A DNA stretch of 8,607 bases from Leptotrichiaceae bacterium (GTDB lineage: Bacteria; Fusobacteriota; Fusobacteriia; Fusobacteriales; Leptotrichiaceae). The notes beneath the pieces are model-generated. The model searched no databases, had not been told where the DNA came from, and saw only the letters and a program-made list of their open reading frames with translations. Below, piece after piece: positions 6,971 through 8,607 of the stretch. Numbering within the stretch: the stretch's first letter is position 1; each line of letters opens with the position of its first letter. Location: contig JAUNKI010000080.1 in the NCBI GenBank assembly GCA_030532815.1, positions 1 to 8,607 on the forward strand. Direction: 5' to 3'. The translations under genes and the position numbers were made by a program.

Positions 6971-6994
6971 CAACCTTTTTTGTAAAAAAGGTTG
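6971..6994. repeat. 24-nt perfect palindrome just after purH
   Basis: The arm caacctttttt (6971-6981) pairs perfectly with aaaaaaggttg (6984-6994) around a GT centre, 7 nt after the purH stop codon. It could form a hairpin at the mRNA end and protect it, but the next bases (agccaaaa) are not a T-run on either strand, so a classical rho-independent terminator is not supported. Its left 18 nt recur at the end of purE (1158-1175), pointing to a dispersed repeat. Confidence 0.6.
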
Positions 6995-7007
6995 AGCCAA
7001 AAAACAA

Positions 7008-7121
7008 TTCAACTCAAATTTTACTGTTGCTCAAAAATGCCCGTTTGCTGTAAAAACAAAAAGGATGTTTTTACGACGCTCACTTTATGCATTTTTCACG
7101 TAGTAAAATTTGAATGTTGAA
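7008..7121. repeat. Large nested palindromic element, copy A, in the purH-purD gap
   Basis: Four arm pairs nest in order: ttcaac (7008-7013) with gttgaa (7116-7121); tcaaattttact (7014-7025) with agtaaaatttga (7102-7113); aaaaatgc (7033-7040) with gcattttt (7089-7096); gtaaaaac (7050-7057) with gtttttac (7067-7074), leaving a 9-nt loop. Folding as a long stem with internal loops is therefore likely in RNA. It shares sequence with copy B (7211-7338) in inverted orientation, which suggests a genomic repeat family rather than a purD-specific leader. No coding frame. Confidence 0.6.
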
Positions 7122-7210
7122 GGGAACTTAAAATTGTAGAAACGGTTTTAAATAAAAGTGTAGTTAAATTGTAATAATAGAAACATAAAATTAAAATATA
7201 AGTAAAAGCT
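7122..7210. other. AT-rich spacer between the two nested palindromes
   Basis: These 89 nt contain no reading frame, hairpin or convincing promoter that I can support. With the two palindromes around it, it completes the purH-purD gap of 426 nt. Confidence 0.5.
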
Positions 7211-7338
7211 TCGGCATTCAAAATTTTACGAAAAAATATGAATTATGCTGCTCGGGAAAACAGCTGTCTGAGCGAAGCGAGTTTGCTGTTTTCTAAGCAT
7301 AATGAGTATTTTTGAGTGATAAAAAATTTTGTAGCCGA
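7211..7338. repeat. Large nested palindromic element, copy B (inverted relative to copy A)
   Basis: Five arm pairs nest in order: tcggc (7211-7215) with gccga (7334-7338); caaaatttt (7219-7227) with aaaattttg (7323-7331); aaaaata (7232-7238) with tattttt (7307-7313); attatgct (7242-7249) with agcataat (7296-7303); gaaaacagc (7256-7264) with gctgttttc (7285-7293). The 20-nt terminal loop holds gagcgaagcgag, a GC-richer motif that stands out from its surroundings. The left edge cattcaaaattttac (7215-7229) matches, in reverse complement, the right edge of copy A (around 7101-7115, allowing one or two indels). No coding frame. Confidence 0.65.
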
Positions 7339-7376
7339 TAGCAGGAGCGTGAGGGCGGCAATGAGATTTTACAAAA
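7327..7376 (+). promoter_or_regulatory. Possible alternative hairpin just upstream of the purD ribosome binding site
   Basis: ttttgta (7327-7333) can pair with tacaaaa (7370-7376), and gccg (7334-7337) with cggc (7356-7359). This competes with the outer arms of palindrome B, which use the same bases 7323-7338. The stem ends 2 nt before AAGGAGG (7379-7385) of purD. Two mutually exclusive folds near a start site can be regulatory, but here chance or repeat structure may explain them. Confidence 0.25.
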
Positions 7377-7389
7377 ATAAGGAGGGAAA

Positions 7390-8607
7390 ATGAAAGTTTT
7401 AATAGTAGGTTCGGGAGGTAGAGAACATGCTATTGCATGGAAACTATCGAAAAATAAAAATATAGAAAAAATATTTATTGCTCCGGGAAATGCGGGAACG
7501 TATTTACTTCCCAATGCAGAAAGTGTAAATCTTAATAGTATAAATGAATACGTAAATTTTGCTGAAAAAAATGAAATAGCTCTGACCGTTGTGGGAAGTG
7601 AAGAGCTGCTCGTTCAGGGAATAGTAGATGAATTCAGAAAAAAAGGGCTTAAAATATTCGGTCCTGATAAAAAATCAGCAATTCTTGAAGGAAGTAAAGC
7701 TTATGCAAAAAACTTTATGAAAAAATACGGAATTAAAACTGCCGAATATGAAATATTTGATAATTATGCAGAAGCTTTAAAATATTTGGACGGCTATAAC
7801 AAAGAAAAATTTCCTGTCGTTATTAAAGCAAGCGGACTTGCGGCGGGAAAAGGGGTTATAATAGCTGAAAATTTGAAAGAAGCTACAGATGCAGTTACTG
7901 ATATTATGATAAATAAAAAATTCAGTACATCAGGAGATAAGATTATAATAGAAGAATATCTTTCAGGTGTTGAAGCCTCCATTCTTTCTTTCACCGACTG
8001 TAAAACTATTATTCCGTTAATTTCGGCAAAGGATCATAAAAAAGTAGGTGAAGGAGAAACAGGATTGAATACGGGGGGAATGGGAGTGATAAGTCCGAAT
8101 CCTTATGTTACCGACAAAGTATTTGAAGAATTTACGGAAAATATTATGAAACCTACTTTAAAAGGAATACAGAATGAAGGAATGGACTTTGAAGGTGTAA
8201 TATTTTTTGGACTTATGATTACTCAAAAGGGTGTATATCTTCTTGAATACAATATGAGATTGGGTGATCCTGAAACTCAGGCTGTTCTTCCTTTACTTGA
8301 AATGGATTTTTACTATATAATAGAAAAATCCTTTGAAAAAAAGCTGGATGAAATAACTATTCAGTGGAAGTCTTTACATTCATGCTGTATAGTTGTCGCA
8401 GCAGGAGGATATCCTGAAAAATACGATAAGGGGGAGGAAATATCTGGTATATTAAGGAAGGAAAAAGATGATGAATTATTATTTTTATGCGGAGTTGAAA
8501 AGAAAAATGATAGATTTATTACTTCCGGAGGAAGAGTTCTTAATATTATAGCTTTGGGAAATACTTCCGAAGAAGCAAGAAAAAAGGCTTATAAAGCAAT
8601 AGAAAAT
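7390..8607 (+). CDS. purD: Phosphoribosylamine-glycine ligase (GAR synthetase), 3' end beyond window
   Basis: PurD ligates glycine to phosphoribosylamine with ATP, giving GAR for PurN. ATG 7390 follows AAGGAGG (7379-7385) by 4 nt. Exactly 406 codons are visible with no stop; the family is usually about 415-430 residues, so only a short tail is missing. An N-terminal GSGGREHAIAWKL (7-19) is followed by VVGSEELLVQGIVDEF, the ATP-grasp segment KASGLAAGKGV (Lys146 onward), KDHKKVGEGETGLNTGGMG, and RLGDPETQ with its metal/ATP ligands. SEELLV replaces the more common PExPLV; I believe this is a lineage variant rather than damage. The 426-nt upstream gap is filled with palindromic repeats, so purD may be transcribed apart from the rest. 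Confidence 0.96.
   Translation, partial: MKVLIVGSGGREHAIAWKLSKNKNIEKIFIAPGNAGTYLLPNAESVNLNSINEYVNFAEKNEIALTVVGSEELLVQGIVDEFRKKGLKIFGPDKKSAILEGSKAYAKNFMKKYGIKTAEYEIFDNYAEALKYLDGYNKEKFPVVIKASGLAAGKGVIIAENLKEATDAVTDIMINKKFSTSGDKIIIEEYLSGVEASILSFTDCKTIIPLISAKDHKKVGEGETGLNTGGMGVISPNPYVTDKVFEEFTENIMKPTLKGIQNEGMDFEGVIFFGLMITQKGVYLLEYNMRLGDPETQAVLPLLEMDFYYIIEKSFEKKLDEITIQWKSLHSCCIVVAAGGYPEKYDKGEEISGILRKEKDDELLFLCGVEKKNDRFITSGGRVLNIIALGNTSEEARKKAYKAIEN

Noticed and set aside
6964..7000. Rho-independent terminator after purH
   Set aside because: The palindrome is strong but is followed by agccaaaa rather than a T-run on either strand, so it is listed as a repeat only.
7590..7620. PurD SEELLV in place of the common PExPLV as a sign of damage
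   Set aside because: The rest of PurD is intact and I recall similar wording in fusobacterial relatives, so it is probably lineage variation.

Overview
The window is a single-strand (+) run of eight de novo purine biosynthesis genes: purL (3' end only), purE, purC, purF, purM, purN, purH and purD (5' part; the frame is still open at the last base). Together they cover most steps from PRPP to IMP: PurF (PRPP to PRA), PurD (GAR), PurN (FGAR), PurL (FGAM), PurM (AIR), PurE (CAIR), PurC (SAICAR) and PurH (FAICAR and IMP). PurB is absent, and so is a PurK-type N5-CAIR synthetase. The DNA is strongly AT-rich, with many ATA, AGA and GGA codons and purine-rich AAAGGAG-type ribosome binding sites. The proteins look like the clostridial/fusobacterial versions. 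I infer a Fusobacteriota bacterium, most likely Leptotrichia-like; this is pattern recognition, not a search result.

Layout. Bases 1-5027 are tightly packed: purL, 40 nt, purE, 58 nt, purC, 12 nt, purF, 120 nt, purM overlapping purN by 13 nt. Three non-coding stretches break the packing. The purF-purM gap holds a hairpin just before the purM ribosome binding site and a weak candidate promoter. The purN-purH gap (5028-5442) holds a 263-bp non-coding element with inverted ends, which looks like a miniature or decayed IS256-like transposable element. The purH-purD gap (6964-7389) holds a 24-nt palindrome and two large nested palindromes (7008-7121 and 7211-7338) that look like oppositely oriented copies of one repeat family.

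The most notable observation is in purF. The PRPP-binding phosphoribosyltransferase half looks intact. In the glutaminase half the N-terminal nucleophile cysteine is replaced by glycine (residue 13), and the glutamine-binding Arg and Thr of the GHxRYxT motif are Lys and Ala. The four Fe-S ligand cysteines of the Bacillus-type enzyme are also missing. As read, this PurF should not hydrolyse glutamine and would have to use free ammonia or ammonia from a partner. The PurL glutaminase in the same cluster keeps its Cys-His-Glu triad.

I see no unknown multi-gene system, RNA gene, CRISPR array or recognisable riboswitch. The unusual content is the PurF active site and the non-coding repeats.
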